NCBI GenBank assembly: GCA_937899855.1
Contig: CALCCH010000730.1
Span: 1-33,402 of the forward strand
DNA: 33,402 nt
Direction of reading: 5' to 3'
Source: an uncultured Saprospirales bacterium
GTDB lineage: Bacteria > Bacteroidota > Bacteroidia > Chitinophagales > Saprospiraceae
Shown here piece after piece: positions 33,327 to 33,402 of this stretch. Within the stretch, counting starts at the first letter, position 1, and each line of letters begins with the position of its first letter. The translations under genes were made by a program, and so were the position numbers. Below the pieces are notes generated by a model. That model worked only from the letters and a program-made list of their open reading frames with translations, was not told the origin of the DNA and made no database searches.

Positions 33327-33381
33327 GATCGGTCACTGGGATTTCGAACCAGCAGGCAAAGTTTTGAGGTGCGTGTGTCAT
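33280..33381 (-). pseudogene. N-terminal fragment of a VOC/glyoxalase-family protein
   Basis: ATG 33381 begins MTHAPQNFACWFEIPVTDLE, continuing as ASKTFYGAVFNMEL. This is the start of a VOC (glyoxalase/bleomycin-resistance-like) protein, whose first strand-helix unit normally reads FEIPVTDxxRAxxFYxxVF. Homology stops at about residue 34 (33282). The frame then continues only as a shadow of the histidine kinase. The rest of the VOC gene is absent. The junction lies within 33265-33285. Confidence 0.7.
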
Positions 33382-33402
33382 GTTTGATCTCCCGTTTTGG
33401 TG

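Overview
This 33.4 kb window looks like a chromosomal segment of a GC-rich Bacteroidota, most likely a Saprospiria/Lewinella-type marine bacterium. The grounds are the Bacteroidota-style RecQ with a long C-terminal extension, LytTR/LytS-type signalling, M57-type lipoprotein protease, start codons mostly without Shine-Dalgarno sequences, and -7 boxes of the TAnnTTTG type (for example TAACTTTG upstream of the 12.9 kb gene and TACCTTTG upstream of pheS). The taxon is inferred from gene content, not from a marker gene search. I saw no rRNA, tRNA, CRISPR array, prophage or complete IS.

Layout. (a) 0.37-3.2 kb, plus strand: a tyrosine/homogentisate catabolic operon (MarR regulator, hmgA, hppD) ending at a strong intrinsic terminator. 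hppD carries an in-frame TAG that cuts off its conserved C-terminal helix, which is still readable for 20 codons after the stop. (b) 3.4-5.0 kb, minus: a helical protein of unknown function, then about 1 kb without genes that contains two intrinsic terminators, one of them on the plus strand with no gene in front of it. (c) 6.0-12.9 kb, minus: ferritin; an HD-phosphohydrolase fused to a Pycsar-effector-type membrane domain; and a compact membrane-lipid-like operon (Coq4-like, MpaB-type haem oxygenase, DUF1361, DUF4173). Directly upstream is a small membrane protein plus winged-helix regulator. The two promoters share an almost identical ~29-nt palindromic element, so the regulator probably controls itself and the Coq4/MpaB operon.

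(d) 13.2-14.7 kb, plus: an HTH regulator and a small exported protein. (e) 14.7-17.4 kb, minus: recQ-aroQ. (f) 17.65-22.7 kb, plus: arabinose-5-phosphate isomerase (Kdo/LPS pathway), an overlapping lipoprotein and large exported helical-repeat protein, and a rhomboid protease with a cysteine-rich loop. (g) 23.3-25.8 kb: an M57-like zinc metalloprotease lipoprotein facing an O-antigen-ligase-type membrane protein. (h) 26.0-29.9 kb, plus: pheS-hisS-gatA, a translation cluster, followed at the gatA stop codon by a ~90-bp MITE-like inverted-repeat element. (i) 30.2-33.4 kb: an MltD-type LysM lytic transglycosylase, then a minus-strand LytTR response regulator and LytS-type histidine kinase. The kinase's N-terminus is replaced at about 33.27 kb by the start of a glyoxalase/VOC gene, either a real recombination scar or an assembly chimera at the window edge.

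The best candidate for an undescribed system is region (c): a palindrome-controlled unit coupling a Coq4-like protein to an MpaB-type oxygenase in a phylum that makes menaquinone and not ubiquinone.
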